Made by a program: the position numbers and the translations under genes
Notes under the pieces: generated by a model
Databases searched by the model: none
Told to the model about the DNA's origin: nothing
The model's input: only the letters and a program-made list of their open reading frames with translations
Shown: one piece after another, positions 22,268 to 30,635 of the stretch
How positions within the stretch are numbered: position 1 is the first letter of the stretch
Layout of the letters: each line of letters begins with the position of its first letter
From: Pelotomaculum_B sp964543575
Lineage (GTDB): Bacteria > Bacillota > Desulfotomaculia > Desulfotomaculales > Pelotomaculaceae
Reading direction: 5' to 3'
NCBI GenBank assembly: GCA_964543575.1
Contig: CAZIYV010000015.1
Coordinates: 1-36,167, forward strand
DNA length: 36,167 nt

Positions 22268-23815
22268 ATGAGTAAAGGCACATTTTACATCACTACGCCG
22301 ATTTATTACCCAAGCGACAATCTGCATATCGGGCACGCTTATACCACCGTGGCGGCAGACGCCATAGCCCGCTTTAAAAAACTGACCGGTTTCGATACCC
22401 GTTTTCTGACTGGAACCGACGAACACGGCCAGAAGATTGAGCGGGCTGCCAAATCAAGGGGCGAGACCCCAAAGGAATTTATAGATAAAATTGTAGCTGG
22501 TATCAAACACCTTTGGGGACGGCTTGAGGTGGATTACGACGACTTTATTCGCACTACCGAAACGCGCCACCAGAAGGTTGTAACTCAGCTTTTTCAGAAG
22601 TTATATGAACAGGATGATATTTATAAGGCCAGCTATGAGGGTTGGTACTGCACACCTTGTGAAGCCTTTTGGGCTGAAAGCAGGCTGGAAGAGGGGAACT
22701 GCCCGGACTGCGGGCGGCAGGTAGAATTGCTGCAGGAAGAAAGCTACTTTTTTAAAATGTCCAAATACGCGGACCGCCTGTTAAAACATATTGAAGAAAA
22801 CCCTGAGTTCATCCAGCCAGTCTCCAGGCGCAATGAGATGGTCAGCTTCATTAAAAGCGGCCTTGAGGATCTGTGTGTTTCCAGGACGACCTTTAACTGG
22901 GGTATTCCTGTGCCTTTCAACCCCAGGCATGTAATCTATGTTTGGGTGGACGCCCTTACCAACTATATCTCGGCCTTGGGCTACGGCACGGAAGATGACG
23001 GCCTCTTTAAAAAATACTGGCCAGCCGATGTGCACCTTATGGCTAAGGATATCATCAGATTCCACAGCATCATCTGGCCGATACTACTTATGGCCTTGGA
23101 GATAGAACTGCCCAGACATGTAGTGGGCCACGGCTGGATACTGCTTGACAGCGGTAAAATGTCCAAATCTAAGGGAAACGTCATTGACCCTCTGGCGCTT
23201 GTTGATAAGTACGGTGTGGATGCCATCCGCTATTACCTGCTCCGGGAACTGCCTTTCGGATCAGATGGCTATTACAGCGAGGAAGCACTGGTAGAACGGA
23301 TTAATAAAGACCTGGCCAATGACTTCGGCAATCTGGTAAGCCGTTCCATAGCCATGGTGGAAAAATACTTCAAGGGCACAATAGAGTCTCCGGGAGCGCC
23401 TGAAGGGCCTGACAGGGAACTTATCGATCTGGCGGAGGATACACCTGCTGCTGTTGAGGAATGGATGGAGAAGATGGATCTCTCTAATGCCCTGTCCACA
23501 ATCTGGCGCCTGGTGGGGCGAGCCAACAAATATGTTGATGAGTCCGCCCCGTGGGCGCTGGCCAAGGATCCCGACAGGCGGGAGAGGCTGGCCACAGTCA
23601 TGTATAATCTTGCTGAGAGCCTGAGGTTTATAACCATTATGGCTGCTCCCTTTATGCCCAAACTGCCGGCCAGGGTCTGGGCCCAGTTGGGGCTGGAAGA
23701 CCGCCCCGATCTTCAAACCTGGGAATCTCTAAGCTGGGGCAAACTGCCCGCCGGCACCGCCTTAAAGCGCAGCGAGGCCTTGTTCCCGAGGATTGATACG
23801 ACTGGGATAAAATAA
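22268..23815 (+). CDS. metG: methionyl-tRNA synthetase, short form without C-terminal tRNA-binding domain
   Basis: Class I synthetase that charges tRNA-Met. The 515 residues include YPSDNLHIGHAYTT (HIGH signature), zinc ligands in CTPCEAFWAE and CPDCGRQ, the IRFHSIIWP segment and GKMSKSKGN (KMSKS). It ends right after the anticodon-binding helical domain (ALFPRIDTTGIK). The approximately 110-residue EMAP/Trbp111-like domain present in B. subtilis MetS is missing. Short MetRS occur naturally in many bacteria. Here, however, a 16-bp inverted repeat begins directly at the stop codon. ATG 22268 follows AAAGGAAGG; the frame is open into the T-box, which is a shadow. Confidence 0.95.
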   Translation: MSKGTFYITTPIYYPSDNLHIGHAYTTVAADAIARFKKLTGFDTRFLTGTDEHGQKIERAAKSRGETPKEFIDKIVAGIKHLWGRLEVDYDDFIRTTETRHQKVVTQLFQKLYEQDDIYKASYEGWYCTPCEAFWAESRLEEGNCPDCGRQVELLQEESYFFKMSKYADRLLKHIEENPEFIQPVSRRNEMVSFIKSGLEDLCVSRTTFNWGIPVPFNPRHVIYVWVDALTNYISALGYGTEDDGLFKKYWPADVHLMAKDIIRFHSIIWPILLMALEIELPRHVVGHGWILLDSGKMSKSKGNVIDPLALVDKYGVDAIRYYLLRELPFGSDGYYSEEALVERINKDLANDFGNLVSRSIAMVEKYFKGTIESPGAPEGPDRELIDLAEDTPAAVEEWMEKMDLSNALSTIWRLVGRANKYVDESAPWALAKDPDRRERLATVMYNLAESLRFITIMAAPFMPKLPARVWAQLGLEDRPDLQTWESLSWGKLPAGTALKRSEALFPRIDTTGIK

Positions 23816-23941
23816 AGAAGACAGAATTCAGAATGAAAACCAAGTATTTTTATTATGACTACTGAATTCTGTCTTCTGAATTCTTAAAAAACAAATGAGA
23901 CAAGAGATCCGTCCCCTTGTCTCACTATTGCCCTTGTCTCA
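23816..23941. repeat. inverted repeats between metG and tatD
   Basis: AGAAGACAGAATTCAG (23816-23831) is perfectly repeated in inverse at 23862-23877, starting at the base after the metG stop. Next comes TGAGACAAG (23896-23904), inverse CTTGTCTCA (23916-23924), and again CTTGTCTCA (23933-23941). No gene lies here. The first pair could end metG transcription, though the following run is A-rich (TTCTTAAAAAAC) rather than T-rich. Confidence 0.75.
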
Positions 23942-23974
23942 CTAATTGTTAATAATAAAAAAGGAATGGTGTTT

Positions 23975-24745
23975 ATGATTCTGTTTGATACGCATGCCCA
24001 CCTTGACGATAAGGTCTATGACCATGACAGGGACGAGATGATCCAGCGCGCCAGGCAAGCTGGCATGAAGCATATAGTAAATGTGGGCTTTAACCTTGAG
24101 ACCGCCCTGGGCTCAATTAAACTGGCGGAGAAATATGAACTGATTTACGCGGCAGTGGGATTTCACCCTCACAATGCTGCCGAGGCCGGTCCCGGTTACC
24201 TGACGGAGCTGGAAAAAATAGCTTCCCACCCCAGGGTGGTGGCGCTGGGTGAAATGGGCCTGGATTACTACCGTGACCTTTCACCACGTCCGGTACAGCA
24301 GAGGGTGTTTAAAGAACAGCTGTCGCTGGCCAAAAAGCTGGGGAAGCCTGTAATCATACACGACCGTGACGCTCATGGTGATATCCTGGACATTTTACGC
24401 AGGGAAGGGTTGGGATCTGCCGGTGGAGTAATGCATTGTTATTCCGGGAGTTGGGAAATGGCCAGGGATTGCCTTGAGATGGGATTTTATATTTCGATCG
24501 CGGGGCCTGTCACTTTCCCCAAAGCGCCCAGGCTGAAAGACGTGGCTGTCCGCGTTCCAGGCGACCGCCTGCTGGTTGAGACAGACGCTCCCTATCTTAC
24601 TCCCATGCCGCATCGGGGAAAGAGAAATGAGCCGGCCTACGTTTTTTTCACAGCTGAAGAGGTAGCCAGGCTCAGGGGAATGAAAACAGAAGATTTAGCA
24701 CAAATGTGTACCGAAAATGGCAGGAGATTATTCCGAATTGCTTGA
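23975..24745 (+). CDS. TatD-family metal-dependent deoxyribonuclease
   Basis: A TIM-barrel amidohydrolase-fold nuclease of 256 residues. Metal ligands are visible: DTHAHLDD at the start, GEMGLDYYRD (Glu), HDRDAH (His), HCYSGS (His) and ETDAPYLTP (Asp). B. subtilis YabD is the positional counterpart downstream of metS. ATG 23975 has AAGGAA at a normal distance; ATG 23966 in the same frame is too close to it. Confidence 0.94.
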   Translation: MILFDTHAHLDDKVYDHDRDEMIQRARQAGMKHIVNVGFNLETALGSIKLAEKYELIYAAVGFHPHNAAEAGPGYLTELEKIASHPRVVALGEMGLDYYRDLSPRPVQQRVFKEQLSLAKKLGKPVIIHDRDAHGDILDILRREGLGSAGGVMHCYSGSWEMARDCLEMGFYISIAGPVTFPKAPRLKDVAVRVPGDRLLVETDAPYLTPMPHRGKRNEPAYVFFTAEEVARLRGMKTEDLAQMCTENGRRLFRIA

Positions 24746-24819
24746 ATAATATACCTAAAGCTTAAATGTTTGAAAGGGGTAAATGAGTCTGGGAAAAGGT
24801 GTATAAAGGAGGGCAATTG

Positions 24820-25356
24820 ATGGGCGAGAAGAAAAACGGTTTGATTCTGGTAAACACCGGCAATGGCAAGGGTAAAACCACCGCTGCTTTAGGTATGGCC
24901 TTCAGAGCCTGGGGTCAGGGGATGAAGGTGCTGGTCCTCCAGTTTATTAAAGGCGGCTGGAAGTACGGCGAACTGAAAGCCGCTGAAAAAATTGGTCCTG
25001 ACTTTGAAATGCGCCAGATGGGTGAGGGTTTTATCAAAGGACCGGGCGATCAGTCACTGGATGAACACCGCCATGCCGCCACAGAAGCCCTGGAGGCGGC
25101 CAGATTTGAAATTTCCTCCGGTAAATACGATCTTATCGTTCTTGACGAAATCCTGTACGCTCTTAATTATGGACTGGTTTCCCTGGACGATGTACTGGGC
25201 CTGATGGCTAAAAAACCCGATGACCTTCACCTTGTTCTAACTGGCCGCAACGCTCCCCCGGAAGTTATCGAGCGGGCAGACCTGGTTACCGAAATGAAGG
25301 AAATAAAACACCACTACACCAGGGGTATCCCCGCCCAAAAAGGGATTGAATTTTAG
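24820..25356 (+). CDS. cobO: cob(I)yrinic acid a,c-diamide adenosyltransferase
   Basis: CobO/BtuR-type adenosyltransferase that moves the 5'-deoxyadenosyl group of ATP onto Co(I) corrinoids. In 178 residues: P-loop GNGKGKTT (14-21), AFRAWGQGMKVLVLQFIKG, LDEILYALNYGLVS and LTGRNAPPEVIERADLVTEM, all characteristic. AAAGGAGGG is 6 bases before ATG 24820. It is not part of a corrinoid cluster here; it sits with tatD and a UPF0158-like gene. Confidence 0.95.
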   Translation: MGEKKNGLILVNTGNGKGKTTAALGMAFRAWGQGMKVLVLQFIKGGWKYGELKAAEKIGPDFEMRQMGEGFIKGPGDQSLDEHRHAATEALEAARFEISSGKYDLIVLDEILYALNYGLVSLDDVLGLMAKKPDDLHLVLTGRNAPPEVIERADLVTEMKEIKHHYTRGIPAQKGIEF

Positions 25357-25388
25357 ATGATTTGTTTTTCTAAGGGGAGGTATGGTGA

Positions 25389-25811
25389 ATGCGCCAGGTA
25401 CCAGTCACGATGGCATGGCTTATAAACGCTTTTGAGAACAGCAGCCAGCACTCTGAATACTATATTGACCTGCAAACCGGTGACGTTAGATATTTTTCAC
25501 CAATGGACTTTCCCGAGCATGAAGATACGATGAAAAAACTGGATAAACAGCCTGACCGCTTCATCAGGCTCCCCAAACTGGAAAAAGAACTGTCATTAAA
25601 AATCAAGCAGGATTTTATGGCCAGCCTGGCAGATCAGGATTTAAAAAAACAGCTGGAAAATGAAATTGAAGACACAAGGTTCAGAAGAGTGTTAATGGAC
25701 TACGAAGAAGAGCGGCGCAAATGGTACAGGTTGCAAAACGAGAGGTATATGGAGTATCTTAAAAAATGGTTCAGGGAGAAGAATATAGAACTGGTTGAAA
25801 AATCAATGTAA
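25389..25811 (+). CDS. UPF0158-like protein of unknown function
   Basis: A 140-residue soluble, strongly charged protein. The pattern matches the UPF0158 family: a short N-terminal helix, IDLQTGDVRYFS, then RFIRLPK, a long helical middle and the closing RFRRVLMDYEEERRKWYRLQNERYMEYLKKWF. No catalytic motif is visible. AAGGGGAGG precedes ATG 25389. It lies 32 bases after cobO and has a terminator right behind it. Confidence 0.7.
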   Translation: MRQVPVTMAWLINAFENSSQHSEYYIDLQTGDVRYFSPMDFPEHEDTMKKLDKQPDRFIRLPKLEKELSLKIKQDFMASLADQDLKKQLENEIEDTRFRRVLMDYEEERRKWYRLQNERYMEYLKKWFREKNIELVEKSM

Positions 25812-25819
25812 AAGGAAAC

Positions 25820-25853
25820 GCCGGGTGTTGAGACAACACCCGGCTTAATTTTT
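25820..25853 (+). terminator. intrinsic terminator after the UPF0158-like gene
   Basis: GCCGGGTGTTG (25820-25830) pairs perfectly with CAACACCCGGC (25834-25844) around AGA, followed by TTAATTTTT. Confidence 0.92.
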
Positions 25854-26094
25854 AATCTTTAAAAAAGCCGGTTAAAACAGGCCTTCCGCTATAACCGATG
25901 AAAAGCGACAAAAATAAACCCTACCCAAAACCGCCAACTTATAGTAATATGTAAATGTGTTAGTAAAATAGCGGCACAGGTACCAAGACAGCGATTGGAC
26001 AGTGACAATAGCAGGAAAATGTGCAAATGAAGGGTGATAGATAAAAGAGTAATGAACCTAAGAAGTGCCGGACCTGTCGCAAAGGAGGCATTTG

Positions 26095-27114
26095 ATGAGT
26101 TGGAAGGTATTGTTGGAAAGGTGGATACACAAAGGAAATAGAAGGCCGGGCTCATTCCGGATACAGAGATTTACGATGCACTGGGCATTGGCCGCGCTTG
26201 TACTTACAGCTACCCTGTTTGGCTGTTACGCCTGGTTTAATAAAACGGTTACGCTGGTTGTGGACGGTAAGGAAACCACGGTAAAGACCTTTTCCCGCAC
26301 AGTCGGAGGGGTTCTGAAGTCAAACGAAGTGGCGCTGTTGGATAAGGATCAAGTTGTGCCACCGGTAGAGGCTTCTTTGAAAAAGGGTATGGTTATATCA
26401 GTTAAAAGCGCGCTTGATGCGAACATTTCTCTGGATGGGCAAGTTTTGCAGGTTAGGACCCAAAGTCAAACAGTAAGCGATCTGCTCAAGGAATACGCGA
26501 TAAACCTGGGGCCTGAAGACGAAGTGAGGCCCGAGGCGGGGACTCCCGTCGTTCAGGGTATGAATGTTCTGGTGGCCAGGATTGGTACAGAAACAGAAGT
26601 AAAAGAAGCCCCCATTGATTTTGAAACGGTAAACAGATACACCACTCAACTGCCACAGGGCGCCACCCGTGTCGCTCAGGAAGGCCAGGCGGGAGCCGAA
26701 CGGCAAACCTGGTTGGTTACATACAGGGACAAGATTGAGGTAAGCCGCCAGATGCTGTCAACAGAGGTAATCTCGGAAACTGTAAATAAAATCATTATGG
26801 TAGGCAGCGGCATGATAGTGTCAAGAGGCGGTGAGGATATCAGGTATTCCGAAGCCGTTGATATGTTATCATCCGCCTATTCCTACACTGGATACAATAC
26901 ATCCAGTGGAGTTGCACCCTACTACGGAGTGGTTGCGGTTGACCCAAGCAATATCCCGCTGGGGACCAGGCTGTATGTGGAGGGTTATGGTTATGCCACA
27001 GCGCTCGACCGTGGAAGCAGCATTACCGGAAACAGGATTGACCTGTTTTTTGAATCACATGAGGAGGCCATGAGTTGGGGCTTAAGGCGGGTTAAAGTGT
27101 ATATTTTAGATTAG
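26095..27114 (+). CDS. yabE: YabE-like protein: DUF348 repeats, G5 and 3D domains
   Basis: A cell-wall-active membrane-anchored protein; the 3D domain is the fold of MltA/Sps/Rpf-type wall hydrolases. In 339 residues: an N-terminal transmembrane segment (about 29-46), two DUF348 repeats (VTLVVDGKETTVKTFSRTVGGVL; ISLDGQVLQVRTQSQTVSDLL), a G5 domain (about 185-260), and the 3D domain with three aspartates in AVDPSNIPLGTRLYVEGYG, ATALDRGSSI and GNRIDLFF. AAAGGAGG is 7 bases before ATG 26095. It is followed directly by ksgA; rnmV, usually between them in Firmicutes, is absent. No clear promoter was found in 25854-26094. Confidence 0.93.
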   Translation: MSWKVLLERWIHKGNRRPGSFRIQRFTMHWALAALVLTATLFGCYAWFNKTVTLVVDGKETTVKTFSRTVGGVLKSNEVALLDKDQVVPPVEASLKKGMVISVKSALDANISLDGQVLQVRTQSQTVSDLLKEYAINLGPEDEVRPEAGTPVVQGMNVLVARIGTETEVKEAPIDFETVNRYTTQLPQGATRVAQEGQAGAERQTWLVTYRDKIEVSRQMLSTEVISETVNKIIMVGSGMIVSRGGEDIRYSEAVDMLSSAYSYTGYNTSSGVAPYYGVVAVDPSNIPLGTRLYVEGYGYATALDRGSSITGNRIDLFFESHEEAMSWGLRRVKVYILD

Positions 27115-27118
27115 AACG

Positions 27119-27141
27119 AAGGCCGCAAGGCCTTTTTCTTT
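27119..27141 (+). terminator. intrinsic terminator after yabE
   Basis: AAGGCC (27119-27124), GCAA tetraloop, GGCCTT (27129-27134) and a TTTTTCTTTT tail. Confidence 0.85.
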
Positions 27142-27241
27142 TGCCTTAATCGGGTAATAATAAAAGGTAAACATTTGCATTATGTCGAACATCAGAGGGG
27201 AGTTCACAATTAAAAAAACACAAGAATAGGGGGGGCAGGGA

Positions 27242-28126
27242 TTGTTTGAAGTCATATCACCGGCAGTGGTGCGCTCTATAATGCAGCGCTTCGGAATCTC
27301 CTGCCGCAAGAGCCTGGGGCAAAACTTTCTGGTTGACTCTAATATTATCAATAAAATTATAGCCGGAGCAGAACTGACCGGTGAGGACCTGGTTGTGGAA
27401 ATCGGTCCCGGTTTGGGCGCTCTGACCGGGCGCATAGCCGCCCGTGCCGGGAAAGTTCTGGCTGTGGAGGTGGACAGGGGGCTGCTGCCCGCTCTGGCGG
27501 AAGTGCTGGAAGGGGCGGGGGATATAGAAGTTGTTCAGGGCGACGCCCTTAAAACAGATTTTGACCTGCTGGCATGGGAAAAGACGGGGGGGGAATTCGG
27601 ACGGGAGGCTGGAAAATACAAGCTGATGGCTAACCTGCCTTACTACATTACCAGTCCCCTTTTAATGCACCTGCTTTTAAATCGTTTTAACATTTCCCTG
27701 ATCATTGTTATGGTTCAGCTGGAAGTAGCGGCGCGCCTCGCGGCCTTGCCGGGAACCAAAGCTTACGGCGCTTTAAGCCTGGCCGTTCAATATTTTACCG
27801 AGCCAAAGATACTTTTTCGCGTCCCAAGGACGGTTTTTTTCCCGCAGCCAGATGTTGATTCGGCGGTGGTACGCCTGGCGATAAGGCCGGAACCGGCTGT
27901 ACAGGTGCCCAGTGAGGAAGAATTCTTTAAAATAATCAGAGCTTCTTTTGGGCAGAGGCGTAAGACACTTATAAACTCCCTTTCAGGCTCCAATCTGGGC
28001 GTCGACAAGGAAACCTGCCTGCGCGCGCTTAAACAGTCGGGGATCGACCCCGCCCGGCGGGGTGAAACATTAAGTTTGGCGGAGTTTGCTGTTTTAGCAG
28101 GTAATTTCATGGAGCTAAAAGGCTGA
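27242..28126 (+). CDS. ksgA: 16S rRNA (A1518/A1519-N6) dimethyltransferase
   Basis: KsgA/RsmA dimethylates two adjacent adenosines near the 3' end of 16S rRNA. The 294-residue product has SLGQNFLVDSNIINKII, SAM motif VEIGPGLGALTGRIA, ANLPYYITSPLL (catalytic NLPY) and the C-terminal RRKTLINSL with the closing helix bundle. The start is TTG 27242 behind GGGGGGGCAGGG. Downstream ATG 27281 would clip the family N-terminus. Confidence 0.96.
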   Translation: MFEVISPAVVRSIMQRFGISCRKSLGQNFLVDSNIINKIIAGAELTGEDLVVEIGPGLGALTGRIAARAGKVLAVEVDRGLLPALAEVLEGAGDIEVVQGDALKTDFDLLAWEKTGGEFGREAGKYKLMANLPYYITSPLLMHLLLNRFNISLIIVMVQLEVAARLAALPGTKAYGALSLAVQYFTEPKILFRVPRTVFFPQPDVDSAVVRLAIRPEPAVQVPSEEEFFKIIRASFGQRRKTLINSLSGSNLGVDKETCLRALKQSGIDPARRGETLSLAEFAVLAGNFMELKG

Positions 28127-28129
28127 AAT

Positions 28130-28159
28130 TTGACTTTTACTGTCAAAAAAGAATATTGT
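28130..28159 (+). promoter_or_regulatory. possible sigma-A promoter of the YkuK-family gene
   Basis: TTGACT (28130-28135), an 18-base spacer and TATTGT (28154-28159), starting about 35 bases before the gene at 28200. Confidence 0.4.
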
Positions 28160-28199
28160 ATTAGCGATAGCAGGTTGATGTGAGGATAGAGGAGTGAAC

Positions 28200-28679
28200 A
28201 TGTATTTTACCAGCCCTTCCAAAGGGAAAATGGATTTTGAAGAAATGATGGCTGACATAATCAGATATATCAAAGGTCTGCCTACTTCCGCTTACAAGAT
28301 TATTATCGGATCTGACTCCATGGTGAAAAACGACACCTGTTTTATTACGGCTATTGTTGTCCACCGGCTGGGCAAAGGAGCACGCTATTACTATCATAAA
28401 AAAATTCAGCGTAAAATTAAAAGCCTGCGTCAAAAAATTTTTTACGAAACCGCTTTAAGCCTGGAAGTAGGAGGCATGGTGCATAAGTATTTCGCAGATT
28501 TCGGGTTTGACGATGTTGACGAGTTAGATGTGGAAATACACATTGATGTCAGTGTTCACGGAGAAACAAAAAACCTGATCCGCGAGGTGGTGGGCATGGT
28601 AACCGGCAGCGGCTTCAGGGCAAAAATCAAACCGGAGGCCTATGGAGCTTCCACTGTGGCAGATAAGCACACCAAATAA
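28200..28679 (+). CDS. YkuK-family (DUF458) RNase H-like protein
   Basis: A 159-residue single-domain protein. The N-terminal half reads YKIIIGSDSMVKNDTCFITAIVVHRLGKGARYYY, the hallmark of DUF458/YkuK, thought to have an RNase H-like fold. The acidic patch in DVDELDVEIHIDVSVHGETK may supply further metal ligands. Function is not established. GAGGAG lies 5 bases before ATG 28200; GTG 28194 in frame overlaps the ribosome binding site. A bidirectional terminator follows. Confidence 0.85.
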   Translation: MYFTSPSKGKMDFEEMMADIIRYIKGLPTSAYKIIIGSDSMVKNDTCFITAIVVHRLGKGARYYYHKKIQRKIKSLRQKIFYETALSLEVGGMVHKYFADFGFDDVDELDVEIHIDVSVHGETKNLIREVVGMVTGSGFRAKIKPEAYGASTVADKHTK

Positions 28680-28680
28680 A

Positions 28681-28712
28681 AATCCCGGCGATATTAATAG
28701 CCGGGATTTTTT
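28681..28712. terminator. bidirectional intrinsic terminator
   Basis: AATCCCGGC (28681-28689) pairs perfectly with GCCGGGATT (28700-28708); T-run on the plus side and A-run (AAATAAAAA) before it. It serves the YkuK-family gene and the convergent glycosyltransferase. Confidence 0.9.
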
Positions 28713-28739
28713 GTATTAGTTCCCCAGTAAGCTGCTGTT

Positions 28740-29534
28740 TTATTTCCTTTGAAGAAAATCATCCAGCAGGTCCCAGCGCCGCCGGGGGTGGTAGCCGCTG
28801 TATTCCACCTGGTTAAAGGTGCGGCGGCGCTTTTCATTCCGGAAAACATAAAGCGCTTCCATACAGTCACCTATAATTGTCTGGGCGATCAGTTCCGAAT
28901 GGCAGGGGTCTTTGTCGGGTGAACCGAGCGCTTTATGGGGTATGGTAGTCCCCACGATAATTTTCAGGTTTTTTTTAACAGCCAGCCCCAGGGCTACTGG
29001 TGGTATAGCAATTTCCTGCAGGGGAACGGCCTGGAGGAGGCGGCGTGAAACCGCGTGTGGTCCGTGACTGGGCGAAGCGACCCCAATTGAGCTGTTAAGA
29101 CCGATAGCCCTGTTTAACGTACTGCGGGCATGTAATACTTCGAAGGCAAGACTTGAAAGACCAGTCTGGTATACCCCGGGGTAACAGTCGGTTAAAGCCA
29201 TATCGGCGTCACATTCAATTAGGTTTGTTACCAGTTCCTTTAAATTCCCTGCGATATTACCGTCCATATCCCCATCCACGAACAGAACGGCTGAGGCCTC
29301 CATATCCAGGGCGGCCTTTGCCCCTATTGCCCTTGGGATGTCGATGCCCAGAGGTTCTATAAAGTTAAGTGGCAGTACCCGTGGCGATTTAATCTGCTGG
29401 ATAATGCGGTTGGAACTGTCACAGCTGCCATTGATAACCGGGATAATCAGGTCCGAGGGTATAGACAATAATGTTTCAACAGTTTTTCCCACACGTTTCT
29501 CTTCATTAAAAACCGGGACTACAGCCGCTAGCAT
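28740..29534 (-). CDS. family 2 glycosyltransferase
   Basis: A 264-residue GT-A fold glycosyltransferase without membrane segments. The N-terminus VVPVFNEEKRVGKTVETLL is the nucleotide-sugar-binding start of family 2, and VLFVDGDMDG carries the DxD metal motif. The middle (HGPHAVSRRLLQAVP) is consistent with the acceptor region. The substrate is unknown. ATG 29534 has AAAGGTAAG upstream on the minus strand. It is divergent from yabG and convergent with the YkuK-family gene. Confidence 0.85.
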   Translation of the reverse strand: MLAAVVPVFNEEKRVGKTVETLLSIPSDLIIPVINGSCDSSNRIIQQIKSPRVLPLNFIEPLGIDIPRAIGAKAALDMEASAVLFVDGDMDGNIAGNLKELVTNLIECDADMALTDCYPGVYQTGLSSLAFEVLHARSTLNRAIGLNSSIGVASPSHGPHAVSRRLLQAVPLQEIAIPPVALGLAVKKNLKIIVGTTIPHKALGSPDKDPCHSELIAQTIIGDCMEALYVFRNEKRRRTFNQVEYSGYHPRRRWDLLDDFLQRK

Positions 29535-29610
29535 TTTTTCTTACCTTTCAAAAGCCTTATTTATAACTAACATATGGAAATCATTACAAAAAGTTACTGG
29601 TGTATACACA

Positions 29611-29636
29611 ACCAACATTGTCTCTTTCATATGATA
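29611..29636 (+). promoter_or_regulatory. possible mother-cell (sigma-K-like) promoter of yabG
   Basis: CATATGATA (29628-29636) fits the sigma-K -10 pattern CATAnnnTA. AC at 29611-29612 is 15 bases upstream, slightly short of the usual 16-17. YabG is sigma-K-controlled in B. subtilis. Confidence 0.4.
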
Positions 29637-29662
29637 TAGAAAAATATTAAGGGGTTTTAATA

Positions 29663-30556
29663 ATGGGAGAGATAAAAATAGGAGACGTGGTTGGGAGAAA
29701 ATCTTATAATAAGGATATTTTCTTTAAAGTTATGGATTTATGTAAAGACAACAATGAAAAAAAATACTGCCTGCTCAAAGGCATTCATTACAGGCTTTAC
29801 GCCAACGCCCCTTTGGAAGACCTGATCAAGATAGATTCGAAAGAACTGGCCTTCTACCTGCGGGCGCATACCATTAAAAGCAATGAACATATGGGCCGCA
29901 TTTTTGAAAGGCGGCAGAAGGACAGGGAATTCATCCTGGGGAGGGCGGCACAGCCAGAAAAAAACGATAAAAACAATGCTAATAATCTTGACGGTTTCGA
30001 TGTGCCTGGGAAAGTTTTGCATATTGACGGGGACGCCGATTACCTGGACCTTTGTTTAACCACTTATAAACAGCTTAATATACCGGCCGACGGCTACAAT
30101 ATCGAAGAAGAACAGCAGCCCAAAGTGGTGGAGTCCCTTCTTAAAAAACACGCCCCTGATTTGCTGGTGCTGACCGGCCATGACGGATTCATCAAGGGCA
30201 AAACAGACTTCAGTGATATTAACAATTACTACTCGTCAAATTATTTTGTCGAAGCTGTAAAGGCTGCCCGTCAATATGAAAAAAGCAGGGATGACCTGGT
30301 TATATTTGCCGGTGCCTGCCAGTCGCACTACGAGGCTATCCTGGGCGCCGGCGCAAACTTTGCGAGTTCACCGCAGCGGGTAATGATCCACGCTTACGAC
30401 CCGGTATTTGTGGTTGAAAAAATAGCTTATACTTCCATTTACGACCCTATTTCTATTAAAGATATTTTAGCTGGGACTATAACTGGCTTAAACGGTATCG
30501 GCGGGATGGAAACCCGCGGCAAGTACCGTATGGGCATACCAAAATCCCCTTATTAA
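29663..30556 (+). CDS. yabG: sporulation-specific protease YabG
   Basis: YabG is a cysteine protease that processes spore coat proteins (and, in Clostridioides, germination proteins). The 297 residues have the N-terminal beta region (GDVVGRKSYNKDIFFKVMDL; YCLLKGIHYRLYANAP), then a Rossmann-like protease part with LHIDGDADYLDLCLTTY, LLVLTGHDGF (the conserved His) and VIFAGACQSHYEAI (the conserved Cys). TTAAGGGG precedes ATG 29663. Position after ksgA matches B. subtilis, though the glycosyltransferase and YkuK-family genes intervene. Confidence 0.95.
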   Translation: MGEIKIGDVVGRKSYNKDIFFKVMDLCKDNNEKKYCLLKGIHYRLYANAPLEDLIKIDSKELAFYLRAHTIKSNEHMGRIFERRQKDREFILGRAAQPEKNDKNNANNLDGFDVPGKVLHIDGDADYLDLCLTTYKQLNIPADGYNIEEEQQPKVVESLLKKHAPDLLVLTGHDGFIKGKTDFSDINNYYSSNYFVEAVKAARQYEKSRDDLVIFAGACQSHYEAILGAGANFASSPQRVMIHAYDPVFVVEKIAYTSIYDPISIKDILAGTITGLNGIGGMETRGKYRMGIPKSPY

Positions 30557-30563
30557 GCCACGT

Positions 30564-30591
30564 ACCCCTTTTAGTGTCTGCGCATATGATG
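30564..30591 (+). promoter_or_regulatory. possible mother-cell (sigma-K-like) promoter of the trypsin-like protease
   Basis: AC (30564-30565), a 17-base spacer and CATATGATG (30583-30591), one base off CATAnnnTA. It shares CATATGAT with the site before yabG. Confidence 0.35.
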
Positions 30592-30635
30592 TTGTAGGAC
30601 TTTAAGGAATGTGGATACCAAAGGGGGTTTTGCTT

